18,727 nucleotides of DNA from JACVRM01 sp046262315 (GTDB lineage: Bacteria > Actinomycetota > Thermoleophilia > Gaiellales > Gaiellaceae): the NCBI GenBank assembly GCA_046262315.1, contig JBHEMZ010000078.1, positions 1-18,727 on the forward strand, given 5' to 3'. The number at the start of each line of letters is the position of its first letter. Within the stretch, counting starts at the first letter, position 1. The translations under genes were made by a program, and so were the position numbers. The notes below the pieces were generated by a model. That model saw nothing but the letters and a program-made list of their open reading frames with translations, had not been told where the DNA came from and did not search any database. Of this stretch, positions 1 to 7,226 are shown in pieces.

Positions 1-1
1 G

Positions 2-364
2 CGGGAGTCGGTGCTCTGCCTGCTCGAGCGCCAGCCGATCGAAGGCCAGCTCGTGATCGCCGACAAGGGCTTCGCCGGCGCCGAGTTCGAGCAGGCCGTA
101 GCCGCGCTCGGCGCCACCCTCCTGCGCCCCAGCCGAGCGAACGAGCACGAACGGCCGAGCCCGCCGATCGGACCCATCCGCCAGCGGATCGAGTCGATCG
201 TGCAGAGCTTCAAATACCAGCTCCGGCTCGAACAGCACCTCGCCCGCACCCCCGCCGGCCTGCTCACCCGTATCGCCGCCCGCGTACTCGCACTCTCGGC
301 CGCGATCCACCTCAACTGGCAACTCGGCCAGCCCAGCCGCACGCTCAGCGCCTACGGCCATTAA
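2..364 (+). mobile_element. IS982-like transposase, C-terminal part (5' end outside window)
   Basis: The reading frame is open from the left edge to a TAA at 362-364, so this is the 3' end of a longer gene cut by the window; the GTG at 11 is not a real start. The visible 120 residues contain an ADKGF block, then a basic RPSRANEH stretch, then RIESIV followed by a long helical tail ending LNWQLGQP. That D...E arrangement of a DDE nuclease, with the final acidic residue in an RIE context, is what IS982-family transposases show at the C-terminus. The enzyme would cut and join the insertion-sequence ends. The terminal inverted repeat should lie between 365 and about 410, but with no left end in view I cannot define it. 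It could also be another IS4/IS5-type DDE transposase. Whether the copy is intact cannot be judged here. Confidence 0.75.
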
Positions 365-481
365 CCGATCAAGCATCTAGGGGAACACGCGGGGAGCGCG
401 AATGACACACGGGTGGAGGAGACGACCGTCGAAGGCGCGTCCGGGAGGAGCCCGCATCCAGGCCACCAAATAGAGGATCGG

Positions 482-1075
482 GTGGGAACCAGCCGATCCT
501 CCAGCGACGAAATCTACGAGAAGTACCTGCAGAAGGCGATCGCCGAGTCGAACGACCTCGGCCACGAGATCGCGCGCGCTGCGGGTGCCGACCACGCGCC
601 CGTGCTCGGCTCTGGGCACCCGCTGGGCGACGTCTTCCTGCTGAAGCACACGCCGCAGCGATCCGAGTCGCAAGAGGGCGTCGCCTTCTGGGGGCGCGCG
701 GGCCAGGCGATCATCAAGTCGCTCCAGCGCCTGCACGTGGATCCGATGGCGGTCTACGGCACCAACTGCCTCAAGTTCGAGGATGAGGACGAGGAAGAGG
801 CACGCGACTGGCTGACCCGCGAGCTGCACATCGTCCAGCCCAAACTGATCGTGGTCATGGGCGAGGAGGCGCTCACGTTCCTGAACTCGCTCGGCTTCCC
901 GCTGGCGGACGAGCTCGAGCCGCGGGTGGCAGAGCTCCAGCGCTTCACGGCGACGATCGAGGCGCTCTACGTGCCGGATATTGACGCGTCGCTCGACGAA
1001 CAGCCCGCCAAGACGGCGTTCTGGAATGCCTTCAAGGCGCTCGGCCCTTGGTGGGCGGAGTTGCCGCCGTACTAG
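482..1075 (+). CDS. Uracil-DNA glycosylase-fold protein, probably catalytically altered
   Basis: The 197-residue product resembles the core of family 4/5 uracil-DNA glycosylases: GSGHPLGDVFLL (about 43-54), EGVAFWGRAGQ (65-75), VYGTNCLKF (91-99) and QPKLIVVMGEEAL (119-131) align with the family blocks for base-pocket entry, glycine-rich helix and TN-x-K strand. Family hallmarks are missing. The first motif, normally GE-x-PG, reads LKHTPQ; the late histidine motif (HP-x) is replaced by YVPDID (163-168); the four cluster cysteines are absent, with a single Cys in TNCLKF. It may have lost base excision or do something else with nucleic acid. I chose the GTG at 482 because AGAGGA lies just upstream; an in-frame GTG at 413 would add 23 low-complexity residues. 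It stands alone between the transposase and a palindromic repeat. Confidence 0.7.
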   Translation: MGTSRSSSDEIYEKYLQKAIAESNDLGHEIARAAGADHAPVLGSGHPLGDVFLLKHTPQRSESQEGVAFWGRAGQAIIKSLQRLHVDPMAVYGTNCLKFEDEDEEEARDWLTRELHIVQPKLIVVMGEEALTFLNSLGFPLADELEPRVAELQRFTATIEALYVPDIDASLDEQPAKTAFWNAFKALGPWWAELPPY

Positions 1076-1122
1076 CCCGCGAAAGTCCGCCGCGCTTCAC
1101 GCAGCATGACGACTTTCGCGGG
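1076..1122. repeat. Palindromic repeat, copy A (12-bp perfect arms)
   Basis: CCCGCGAAAGTC at 1076-1087 is perfectly complementary to GACTTTCGCGGG at 1111-1122, with a 23-nt centre. It begins one base after the stop of the glycosylase-fold gene. The 41-bp core 1079-1119 matches 15338-15378 at 35 of 41 positions in the same orientation, so it is a dispersed repeat and not only a local terminator. It has no T tract. Confidence 0.8.
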
Positions 1123-1145
1123 GCATGGACGTCACACGCGCCTTC

Positions 1146-1167
1146 GCGCGCCGTGGCTACGGCGCGC
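1146..1167 (+). terminator. Strong GC-rich hairpin, possible terminator
   Basis: GCGCGCCGT (1146-1154), loop GGCT, ACGGCGCGC (1159-1167): a perfect 9-bp stem with a 4-nt loop. It follows repeat copy A and precedes the promoter-like TCTAAT at 1233. No U tract follows on the plus strand, so termination would be factor-assisted or atypical. It argues against starting the next gene at the upstream ATG (1125). Confidence 0.45.
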
Positions 1168-1232
1168 AAAGCCCACCTGCGCCGATGAAGTGGCGGCGAC
1201 CAGCGGCCGTTCGCTCCTACGCGACGGTTCGC

Positions 1233-1247
1233 TCTAATGGGCTGGTG
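1233..1247 (+). promoter_or_regulatory. -10 element TCTAAT six bases before a GTG start (leaderless)
   Basis: TCTAAT at 1233-1238 is followed by six bases and the GTG at 1245, which puts the expected transcription start on the start codon. The -35 region (TTCGCT near 1210) is weak. The same TCTAAT-N6-start layout occurs at 14928-14942. Confidence 0.4.
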
Positions 1248-2018
1248 GAGGAGGCCCTGTCAGCCGCGCGTCGACGGCGGATGCACGTGCGGCTCGCCGT
1301 CGTCAGCGGCCTCGCGGTCGCGCTGGCCGCGTACTACGCGGGTGCCGCCTCGCTCAGAGAGCTGCCGACCTGGTGGGACGTCGCCTTTCTCGCCTTCCTG
1401 CTGATGCCCGCGGTGTTCGGGCTCGTCTACCTGGCGCTGCCTGCCCGGCGCGCGCGTGGGCTTGCGCTGCTCGCGGTCTCGTTCGGCGTTCTCGCCGCCA
1501 TTTTCGAGGTGGCAGGCCTGGAAGCGATCGCGAACTTCGCGAAGCTCGGCGCCATGACCGCACTCGCGTTCTGGTTCCTCGAGTTCTTCGAGCGGCTGTG
1601 GTGGGTTGCGCTGGTCGCGGCGCTCATCCCGTGGATCGACTCGCTGTCCGTCTGGCGCGGTCCGACGAGGCACATCGTCACCGAGCAGCGGGAGGTCTTC
1701 ACCACGCTGTCTTTCGCCTTCCCCGTCCCGGGCGAAGACGCGTCGGCGAACCTCGGCCTCCCCGACCTACTCTTCTTCGCTCTGTTCTTGGCGGCAGCCG
1801 TGCGGTGGCGCCTGCGCCCCGGGTGGACGTGGCTCGCCATGACCCTGTCGTTCGGCGCGACGATGGCGCTCGCGGTCGCCTGGGACGTCGGCGGTCTGCC
1901 CGCCCTGCCCGGGATCGCGCTCGCGTTCCTGGCTGTCAACGCAGACCTCATCTGGCGAGACCTGAAGGGCCGGCGCGCCGAGGTCGGATCCGCCCCACCC
2001 GCCGGAGCCCCGGAGTAG
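1245..2018 (+). CDS. Polytopic membrane protein of unknown function
   Basis: I do not recognise a named family. From the GTG at 1245 the product is 257 residues: a short basic N-terminus (SAARRRRMHVR), then about seven or eight hydrophobic segments (starting LAVVSGLAVALAAYY, then WDVAFLAFLLMPAVFGLVYLAL, LALLAVSFGVLAAIF, LGAMTALAFWFLEFF, WVALVAALIPWI, LPDLLFFALFLAAAV, WLAMTLSFGATMALAVAW and LPGIALAFLAVNADLIW). Between the fifth and sixth is a polar loop with HIVTEQREVFTTLSF. The C-terminus is basic, then proline/alanine rich. The frame stays open back to an ATG at 1125, but that would place a hairpin inside the gene; the 1245 GTG sits six bases behind a TCTAAT box. No operon partner is evident, since the downstream genes run the other way. 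Confidence 0.6.
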   Translation: MEEALSAARRRRMHVRLAVVSGLAVALAAYYAGAASLRELPTWWDVAFLAFLLMPAVFGLVYLALPARRARGLALLAVSFGVLAAIFEVAGLEAIANFAKLGAMTALAFWFLEFFERLWWVALVAALIPWIDSLSVWRGPTRHIVTEQREVFTTLSFAFPVPGEDASANLGLPDLLFFALFLAAAVRWRLRPGWTWLAMTLSFGATMALAVAWDVGGLPALPGIALAFLAVNADLIWRDLKGRRAEVGSAPPAGAPE

Positions 2019-2084
2019 CGCGGACGCGTCGCCCTACGCCAACCCCGCTAGTGACAAGCTGTTACTTACAGATTTAGGCGTAGG

Positions 2085-3458
2085 TCACTCCGCGGCGTCG
2101 CGCCTCAGCAGCGTGACCGTCTCGACGTGCGGGGTGTGCGGGAACATGTCCACGGGCCTGGCCCGCTCCAGGCGGTAGCCGTAGTCGGCCGCGAGCCTCT
2201 TCACGTCGCCCGCGAGCGTCGTCGGATTGCACGACACGTATACGAGCCGCGCCGCGCCCGCCTCGCCCACGCGCTTGAGCGCCTTCCCCGCGAGGCCGGC
2301 GCGCGGCGGATCGACGATCACGACGTCGGGGGCGCCGGTCCGCTCGCGCAGCTCCGCCAGCGCCTGCCCCACGTTGCCCGCGAAGAACGCAGCGTTGGCG
2401 ATCCCGTTCAGATCGGCGTTCTCGAGCGCGCAGGCGATCGACTCCTCGGACACGTCGACGCCCCAGACGGTGAGCGCCGACCCGGCGAGCGAGAGACCGA
2501 TGGTGCCGATGCCGCAGTAGAGATCCCAGAGCGTCTCCTCGCGCGTCACGGCGGCGAAATCCCCGGCTAGCCCGTAGAGCACCTCGGCCATGGCCGTGTT
2601 CGTCTGCAGGAACGCGTTCGGCCGCACGCGAAAGCGCAGGCCGCGGAGCTCCTCCTCGATCGCGTCCACGCCCCAGAGCAAGGTCGTCGGCAGGTTCGTC
2701 ACCTCCGCCGGTGACTCGTTGACCGCCCAGTGGACCGAGCGCATTTCGGGGAACCGGCGAAGCACGTCCACGAAGTGGTCGCGCTCGAATCGCTCCCCCT
2801 TGGCCGTCACGAGCAGGACGAGTGCCTGGCCCGTGTTGCGCCCCTCGCGCACGACGAGGTGACGCAGGTAGCCGGTGCCGTCCGCCTGGTCGTACGCCTC
2901 CAGCCGCTCCTCACGTGCCCAGTCGCGCACGACATCGCGGATCGCGTTGCCAAGCTCGGTCGTCAGCCAGCAGCGCTCCACCTCGAGCACCTCGTCCCAG
3001 CGTCCCGCCTTGTGGAAGCCCAACGCGGGGCCGGCAGGGGTGCGCGTGAACGAATATTCGAGCTTGTTGCGGTAGAAGTACGGCGACTCGGCGGGGACGA
3101 TCGGCTCGAGCGGCGGCTCGGCGATCCCGGCGATGCGGACGAGCGCATCGCGCACCTGCGCCTCCTTCGCATCGAGCTGGGCCGCGTAGGCGAGATCCTG
3201 GAAGCGGCACCCGCCGCAGGCGGGATAGTGCGCGCAGGGAGCGTCGACGCGCTGCGGCCCGGGCTCGAGCACCTCGACCGCGAGCGCCTCCGCGTGGTTT
3301 CGCTTCACCTTCGTGACGCGCGCGCGCACGGTGTCGCCGGGGAGTCCGCGCCGCACGAAGACCACGAAGCCGTTTAGGCGTGCGACGCCGTTCCCACCGT
3401 ACGCGAGGGAGTCGACGTGGAGGTCGAGCTCGTCGTCGACGCGGACGGGTGCCGCCAT
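2085..3458 (-). CDS. TRAM-domain RNA (uracil-5-)-methyltransferase, RlmD/TrmA family
   Basis: A 457-residue S-adenosylmethionine-dependent enzyme that would methylate C5 of a uridine in 23S rRNA or tRNA. An N-terminal TRAM domain (about 5-65) precedes the cluster-type cysteines C75, C81, C84 (PCAHYPACGGC) and C163 (VERCW), matching the four [4Fe-4S] ligands of RlmD-type enzymes. The SAM-binding loop is DLYCGIGTIGLSLA (312-325). The substrate-binding block IVDPPRAGL is near 381-389. C410 in VYVSCNP is the expected nucleophile, and HTPHVETV near the C-terminus carries the general-base glutamate. Length is normal for the family. It is the last gene of a leftward group, 57 nt after the ABC permease. 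The exact target base cannot be assigned from sequence. Confidence 0.9.
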   Translation of the reverse strand: MAAPVRVDDELDLHVDSLAYGGNGVARLNGFVVFVRRGLPGDTVRARVTKVKRNHAEALAVEVLEPGPQRVDAPCAHYPACGGCRFQDLAYAAQLDAKEAQVRDALVRIAGIAEPPLEPIVPAESPYFYRNKLEYSFTRTPAGPALGFHKAGRWDEVLEVERCWLTTELGNAIRDVVRDWAREERLEAYDQADGTGYLRHLVVREGRNTGQALVLLVTAKGERFERDHFVDVLRRFPEMRSVHWAVNESPAEVTNLPTTLLWGVDAIEEELRGLRFRVRPNAFLQTNTAMAEVLYGLAGDFAAVTREETLWDLYCGIGTIGLSLAGSALTVWGVDVSEESIACALENADLNGIANAAFFAGNVGQALAELRERTGAPDVVIVDPPRAGLAGKALKRVGEAGAARLVYVSCNPTTLAGDVKRLAADYGYRLERARPVDMFPHTPHVETVTLLRRDAAE

Positions 3459-3515
3459 GGCGGCCAGCGTAACCTCAGGTCACGTCGCTGCGGAGAATCA
3501 CGAGGGCGGCCATGA

Positions 3516-4247
3516 CTAGGTGACGTCTCGCCGCAGCGTCAGAAACCCGCCCGCGGCCAGGAAACCGGCCGTGTAGAGCGATGCCAACGCCGCGGCGGCC
3601 CCGGACGACAGCGAATCCTCGACATCACGCACCCCTGCGAGCGTGTCGAGCGCCGTCCCCGGCAGGTACGGAGCCCCGGCACCCCACAGCACGCCGATGA
3701 GGGGCTCGACCACGAGGAACCAGACGAAGACGAGAACGACGGCGAGCGCCTGGCCACGAACGATCGCCCCGACACCAACGCCGAGGACGCCGTAGAGCGC
3801 GGATGCGAGCACCTGGCCCCCGACCCGCTCCCACACCTCCGCGTCGAACTCGGCGCCGGCATCTCCGCCGACCCAGACCCAGGTGATCGCGAGAGCAAGC
3901 GCAGCGCTGACCACGACGAGAAACGCCCCCGCAAGCGCGGCTGCCGCTGCCTTCGCCCCTAGCACCCACTCACGTCGGGGCGACGCCAGGAACGTCTGCG
4001 TGATGGTCCCGTGGCGGAGCTCCCACGTGACGATCAGGATCCCGAACACCATCGCGAACACGCTTGCGATGTCCACGACGCTCAGCACGTCGAGCAGCGT
4101 CGAGTTGCCGGACAGCTCGCCGTCGTCCGCGGTCGCGCTGATCCCTGCGGCGCCGAGCGCGACGATGGCGAGCAGGGCGACGAGTAGCGCGAGCACGGTG
4201 CGCCGCGTCGTCCAGAGCTTCAGCAGCTCGGCGGCGAGGAGCCTCAT
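3516..4247 (-). CDS. ABC-2 type transporter permease
   Basis: A 243-residue integral membrane protein with about six hydrophobic segments. It starts MRLLAAELLKLWTTRRTVLALLVALLAIVALG, the typical opening of ABC-2 permeases, in which a cytoplasmic amphipathic stretch (ELLKLWTTRRT) leads into the first helix. The middle contains VFGILIVTWELRHGTITQTFLASPRREWVLGAK, also typical of this family (the loop after helix 2). It would form the membrane channel for the ATPase encoded immediately upstream; its ATG overlaps the ATPase stop in a 4-bp ATGA junction, so the two are translationally coupled. The substrate is unknown; this subclass exports drugs, lipids or peptides. No accessory lipoprotein or sensor gene is nearby. 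Confidence 0.85.
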   Translation of the reverse strand: MRLLAAELLKLWTTRRTVLALLVALLAIVALGAAGISATADDGELSGNSTLLDVLSVVDIASVFAMVFGILIVTWELRHGTITQTFLASPRREWVLGAKAAAAALAGAFLVVVSAALALAITWVWVGGDAGAEFDAEVWERVGGQVLASALYGVLGVGVGAIVRGQALAVVLVFVWFLVVEPLIGVLWGAGAPYLPGTALDTLAGVRDVEDSLSSGAAAALASLYTAGFLAAGGFLTLRRDVT

Positions 4248-5134
4248 GTGCTCGTCTCGCCGGACGTGAGCTCGAGGAATGCCTCCTCGAGCGTGGCGCG
4301 TTCGGTGAAGAGCTCGTGCAGGACTATCCCGCGCGCCGCGGCCAGCTCGCCGATCCGCGCGGCCGTCGTGTCCGCGATCGCCAGCGCCCCGTCGCCTGCG
4401 TCCCTCGCCTCGAGCCCCTCGGCGGAGAGGAGCTCACGGAATCGCTCCGCCTGCGGGCTCCGCACCCGCACGGCGCCGGCCGCGCGCGCTGCCAGCTCGG
4501 AGGTCACTCCGCTCGCCACGTAGCGGCCCCGGTGGATGATCACGACCTCATCCGCGATCTGCTCGATCTCGGCGAGCACGTGGCTCGACACGAGGATCGT
4601 GCGGCCGCGATCGGCGAGCGCGCGCAGCAGGCCGCGCAGCCAGCGGATGCCCGCCGGGTCGAGCCCGTTTGCCGGCTCGTCCAGCACGAGCACGTCCGGA
4701 TCACCGAGCAGGGCGGCCGCGAGCGACAACCGCTGGCGCATGCCGAGTGAGTAGCCGCCCACGCGCCGTTGCGCCGCGTCGCGCAGCTCGACGAGGGCGA
4801 GCACCCCGTCGACTCGAGACATCGGGATGCCGGACGCCGTGGCAAGGACGCGAAGCTGGTTCCGTCCCGAGCGGCCGGGGTGGTATGCGGACGCCTCGAG
4901 CACCGCGCCGACCCGCCGCAGCGGCTCGTCGAGGTCGCGGTATGCCCGCCCGAGCACAGCGGCCGTCCCCGCCGTGGGCCGGACGAGGCCAAGCACGGCG
5001 CGCATTGTGGTCGTCTTTCCCGCGCCGTTCGGTCCCAGGAAGCCGGTGACGCGGGCCGGCTCGACGCGGAATGTGAGGTCATCGACGGCGAGCGTGCCGC
5101 CGTATCGCTTGGTGAGCGCGCTGACCTCGATCAT
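4244..5134 (-). CDS. ABC transporter ATP-binding protein
   Basis: A 296-residue ATPase with Walker A GPNGAGKTT (34-42), the signature YSLGMRQR (128-135), Walker B VLVLDEP (148-154) with NGLDP as D-loop region, and the switch histidine H185 in VSSHVL. The last 80 residues form the C-terminal extension common in CcmA-like and drug-export ATPases. I start it at the ATG at 5132-5134 (MIEVSALTKRYGG), which overlaps the stop of the YjbQ-like gene by 4 bp; the longer open frame upstream is only the antisense shadow of that gene. Its stop overlaps the permease start by 4 bp. It powers the permease; the exported substrate is unknown. Confidence 0.92.
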   Translation of the reverse strand: MIEVSALTKRYGGTLAVDDLTFRVEPARVTGFLGPNGAGKTTTMRAVLGLVRPTAGTAAVLGRAYRDLDEPLRRVGAVLEASAYHPGRSGRNQLRVLATASGIPMSRVDGVLALVELRDAAQRRVGGYSLGMRQRLSLAAALLGDPDVLVLDEPANGLDPAGIRWLRGLLRALADRGRTILVSSHVLAEIEQIADEVVIIHRGRYVASGVTSELAARAAGAVRVRSPQAERFRELLSAEGLEARDAGDGALAIADTTAARIGELAAARGIVLHELFTERATLEEAFLELTSGETST

Positions 5135-5529
5135 CGCAGCGGCGTCACGAAGACGGTGCGCTGCCGCGGGCCGTCGAACTCGCAGAAGAAGACGCCTTGC
5201 CACGTGCCGAGCCCTAGCCGGCCGTCGCGGAGCGGGATCAGCACCTGCGGCCCCGCGAGCATCGCGCGCACGTGCGACGGGGCGTTCTCCTCGCCCTCCT
5301 CGATGTGCTCCCAGCCCCATCCTTCGCCGACGATCCGCTCGAGTGCCCGCTCGAGGTCGCGTGCCACCGCCGGGTCCGCGTGCTCGTTGATGGTCACACC
5401 GGCGGTCGTGTGCGGGACGTAGACGAGGACGGCCGCGGCACCGTCGGCATCCTCTGCGGCCGCCCGCACCTGCTCGGTGATGTCGAGCACCTGCGTCTGC
5501 CGCTCCGTCATCAGGGAAATCTCGCGCAC
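5131..5529 (-). CDS. YjbQ/UPF0047 family protein
   Basis: A 132-residue single-domain protein matching the YjbQ (UPF0047) family almost end to end: VYVPHTTAGVTINEHADP (37-53) with the conserved H40, a GWGWEHIEEGEENAPSHVR stretch with H75 and H86, and the C-terminal GTWQGVFFCEFDGPR (108-122). Members of the family have been reported to have weak thiamine-phosphate-synthase activity; the physiological role is uncertain. The GTG at 5529 is preferred because AGGAT lies about eight bases upstream; ATG at 5511 is the alternative. It heads the leftward operon and its stop overlaps the ABC ATPase start by 4 bp, an unusual pairing. The divergent peptidase gene begins only 11 bp away. Confidence 0.88.
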   Translation of the reverse strand: MREISLMTERQTQVLDITEQVRAAAEDADGAAAVLVYVPHTTAGVTINEHADPAVARDLERALERIVGEGWGWEHIEEGEENAPSHVRAMLAGPQVLIPLRDGRLGLGTWQGVFFCEFDGPRQRTVFVTPLR

Positions 5530-5540
5530 GTGGCTATCCT

Positions 5541-7040
5541 ATGGCGGCTTTGGCCACCGCTTCGACGTCCGCAGAGCTTGACGCGTACCGGGCGGGCGCC
5601 GACCGGCTCGAGGCCGCGCTCATGGAGGAGTGGTACCTCCACTACGCCGGCCACAAGGAGGCACTCGAGCTCGAGCCGATCTACAAACGGCACGCCGATC
5701 TCACCGACCTCGCGCGCGTGCAGGCAGTGGGCGAGGCGACGCTAGACGAGCACGGGCGGGCGCTCTGGCGCTTCGCGTGCGAGAACCATCTCGCAAACGT
5801 CACGAAGGCATACACGGAGCGTGCGGCGGGCCTCGAGGCCGAGTTGGAAGTCGACGTGGACGGGCAGAAGGTGCCGTTCCGGATGATCGGCCCGACGATC
5901 GCCCGCGAGCCCGATGGCGACCGCCGGCGCAGGCTGCACGACGCGGCGGCCGCGCTGCGCGAAGAACACATCAACCCGATCCTGCTCGAGTCGGCTCGCA
6001 CCCACCGTGAGGCGACGCCGGCGCTCGGCTCGGGCAACTACCTCTCGCTGTACGAGGGCATCGGATTCGACCTCGAGCGGCTTGCGGGCGACTGCCGTGC
6101 GCTGCTCGACTCCACCGAGCGCCTCTGGGAGGAGCGCGCCGACGGGCTGTTCCGGCAGCGGGTGGGGCTCGGCCTTGACGAGGCGGGCCCCTGGGACGTG
6201 CCGCGGCTTCTGCGCGCGGAGCGCTGGGATGCCGAGTTCCCCGGCGACCGCATGCTGCCCGCGCTCGAAGCGACGCTCGGCGACCTCGGCGTCGACTTCC
6301 GTGCCCAGGAGAACGTGCACCTCGACATCGAGCAGCGGCCGAACAAGTCGCCGCGCGCCTTTTGCGCGCCCATCGAGGTGCCGGGCCGCGTGATGCTCGT
6401 CATCCAGCCGATCGGCGGCCTCGACGACTGGCGCGCTCTCTTCCACGAGGCGGGCCACACGGAGCACTTCGCGCACACCGACGGCGACCTGCCGGTCGAG
6501 GCGAAACGAATGGGCGACATGGCGGTCACAGAGGGTTGGGCGTCGCTCTTCGATGGGTTGGTCCACGAGCCGGCGTGGCTCGAGCGCCGCCTGGACGTGT
6601 CTCGCCCGGGCGAGCTGGCCGCGGAGGGCGGCGTTATCGAGCTCTTCTTCGCTCGGCGCTACGCCGCCAAACTGCTCTACGAGCTCGAGTTCTACCGCGC
6701 GTCGGACCCCGAGGAGATGCGCACCCGCTACGTCGAGCTGCTCGCCGACGCGCTCAAGATCGAGCCGAGCGGCGCGAGCTACCTCTTCGACATCGACCCA
6801 GGGCTCTACGTGACGGAGTACCTGCGCTCATGGGGCTTCGAGGCGCAGCTGCGCGACTACCTGCGCACGGAATTCGGCAACGCGTGGTTCGCGCGCCGCG
6901 AGGCGGGAGAGCTGCTGCGCGAGCTCTGGTCAGAGGGCCAAGCGCGCCGGGCGGACGACATGCTGGAGGACCTGACGGGCGGGCGGATCGAAATGGCCAC
7001 CCTCGAGGAGCGCATCCGAGAGTCCTTGTCGCTGGCGTAG
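5541..7040 (+). CDS. M3-like zinc metallopeptidase
   Basis: A 499-residue gluzincin-type peptidase. The zinc site is H302-E303-A-G-H306 inside LFHEAGHTEHF; a downstream glutamate E331 in VTEGWAS is the likely third ligand. The rest is mostly alpha-helical, as expected for M3/M32 oligopeptidases, which cut short peptides in the cytoplasm. There is no signal peptide. The conserved QPIGGLDDWRALFHEAGH region and the late YLFDIDPGLYVTEYLRSWGFE segment are consistent with an intact enzyme. The ATG at 5541 immediately follows TATCCT and lacks a Shine-Dalgarno; an in-frame ATG lies further inside (MEEWYLHYAGH). The start is 11 bp from the divergent YjbQ-like gene, so their promoters must overlap each other's coding sequence. 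Peptidase specificity is unknown. Confidence 0.85.
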   Translation: MAALATASTSAELDAYRAGADRLEAALMEEWYLHYAGHKEALELEPIYKRHADLTDLARVQAVGEATLDEHGRALWRFACENHLANVTKAYTERAAGLEAELEVDVDGQKVPFRMIGPTIAREPDGDRRRRLHDAAAALREEHINPILLESARTHREATPALGSGNYLSLYEGIGFDLERLAGDCRALLDSTERLWEERADGLFRQRVGLGLDEAGPWDVPRLLRAERWDAEFPGDRMLPALEATLGDLGVDFRAQENVHLDIEQRPNKSPRAFCAPIEVPGRVMLVIQPIGGLDDWRALFHEAGHTEHFAHTDGDLPVEAKRMGDMAVTEGWASLFDGLVHEPAWLERRLDVSRPGELAAEGGVIELFFARRYAAKLLYELEFYRASDPEEMRTRYVELLADALKIEPSGASYLFDIDPGLYVTEYLRSWGFEAQLRDYLRTEFGNAWFARREAGELLRELWSEGQARRADDMLEDLTGGRIEMATLEERIRESLSLA

Positions 7041-7116
7041 CGACCGCCGGCCCGTCGGTCAGCGGAGAGACAAGTTACGAAGTCGTCACACACTCGTGAC
7101 GCGCACGCTGATATAG

Positions 7117-7129
7117 GGGGTCTGACCCC
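7117..7129. repeat. Perfect GGGGTC-T-GACCCC palindrome
   Basis: A 13-nt odd palindrome with 6-bp perfect arms lies between the convergent peptidase and ferritin genes, preceded by TATAGG. It could work as a short bidirectional terminator, an operator, or an interspersed palindromic unit. There is no T tract and no second exact copy in this window. Confidence 0.5.
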
Positions 7130-7226
7130 GCGCGCATGGATTGTCGCCGAGCGGACTGTCCGACCGAGGGCTGCCCAGGCGCGGTGATGAGCCGCCCGGT
7201 TGGAGGCGACAAGCGCGACCCGGATC

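Noticed and set aside
1125..1244. Upstream ATG start for the membrane protein
   Set aside because: It would put a perfect 9-bp hairpin inside the coding sequence, and the added residues show no conserved or hydrophobic pattern.
2050..2089. AGTGAC ... GTCACT inverted repeat between convergent genes as a terminator
   Set aside because: Only six pairs with a 28-nt loop, and one arm lies in the stop region of the methyltransferase gene.
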